DNA from: Castor canadensis
Lineage: Eukaryota; Chordata; Mammalia; Rodentia; Castoridae
NCBI RefSeq assembly: GCF_047511655.1
Contig: NC_133398.1
Span: forward strand, 106,966,332-107,030,331
Direction of reading: 5' to 3'
Length of the DNA stretch: 64,000 nucleotides
Shown: positions 63,883 to 64,000 of the stretch, piece by piece
Numbering within the stretch: position 1 is the first letter of the stretch
Layout: each line of letters opens with the position of its first letter
The notes under the pieces: model-generated
Databases searched by the model: none
The model's input: the letters and a program-made list of their open reading frames with translations, nothing else
What the model was told of the DNA's origin: nothing
Made by a program: the position numbers and the translations under genes

Positions 63883-64000
63883 AATATTTCTTTAACATCA
63901 CAAAATATAAACTACATCAACATTATTTTATGAACAATGATGTACATTAGGATGGTACACCTCTTGAACTTTCAAATGTTTTACAATCATAAGAGTATAT

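Overview
This is mammalian nuclear DNA, most likely from a rodent of the beaver/kangaroo-rat group (Castorimorpha). The evidence is exon-intron structure, MIR, MER5A and MaLR-type LTR fossils, L1 elements with target-site duplications, and many copies of one lineage-type SINE. The SINE is a tRNA-like unit (core GTGGCTCAAGTGGTAGAGC, then GAGTTCAAACCCCAGTACCA), often fused downstream of a B1/Alu-like unit. The species call is an inference. No bacterial, plasmid or CRISPR content is present.

Two protein-coding loci can be supported. At the left end (956-4624, + strand) lies the large exon of a SPATA31-family, testis-type gene. It is open for almost 3.7 kb apart from one apparent single-base frameshift near 1642-1650. 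At the right end (42001-63473, - strand) are the last seven coding exons of a contactin-associated protein, best matched to CNTNAP3 (neurexin IV/Caspr family). All seven have GT/AG splice sites and their reading phases chain perfectly. Together they encode the end of laminin-G 3 with the second EGF-like module, laminin-G 4, the juxtamembrane segment, the transmembrane helix and a very short cytoplasmic tail. The rest of the gene lies beyond base 64000. The two genes point at each other, and SPATA31 and CNTNAP3 are also neighbours on human chromosome 9, so this looks like conserved synteny.

The 37 kb between them is mostly repeats: old and young L1, solitary LTRs, an eroded gag remnant, SINEs and microsatellites. 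At 17.4-19.06 kb and 22.1-25.1 kb there is an old tandem duplication. Each copy carries a minus-strand promoter-like block (TATA, octamer-like ATTTGAAT, CCAAT boxes) laid out like a histone H2B promoter, but no histone ORF follows. Region 38.5-41.4 kb is almost free of repeats; it may be CNTNAP3 3'UTR/downstream DNA or contain conserved noncoding sequence.

The CNTNAP3 introns hold SINEs, an ERV-type LTR, MER5A, a 5S rRNA pseudogene, a 73-bp local duplication, and a nest of L1 elements (54.4-61.8 kb) in which young L1s interrupt an older one. I found no convincing undescribed system. The items most worth checking are the duplicated H2B-like promoters with a doubled splice-donor repeat, the SPATA31 frameshift, and the GC-rich CNTNAP3 exon.
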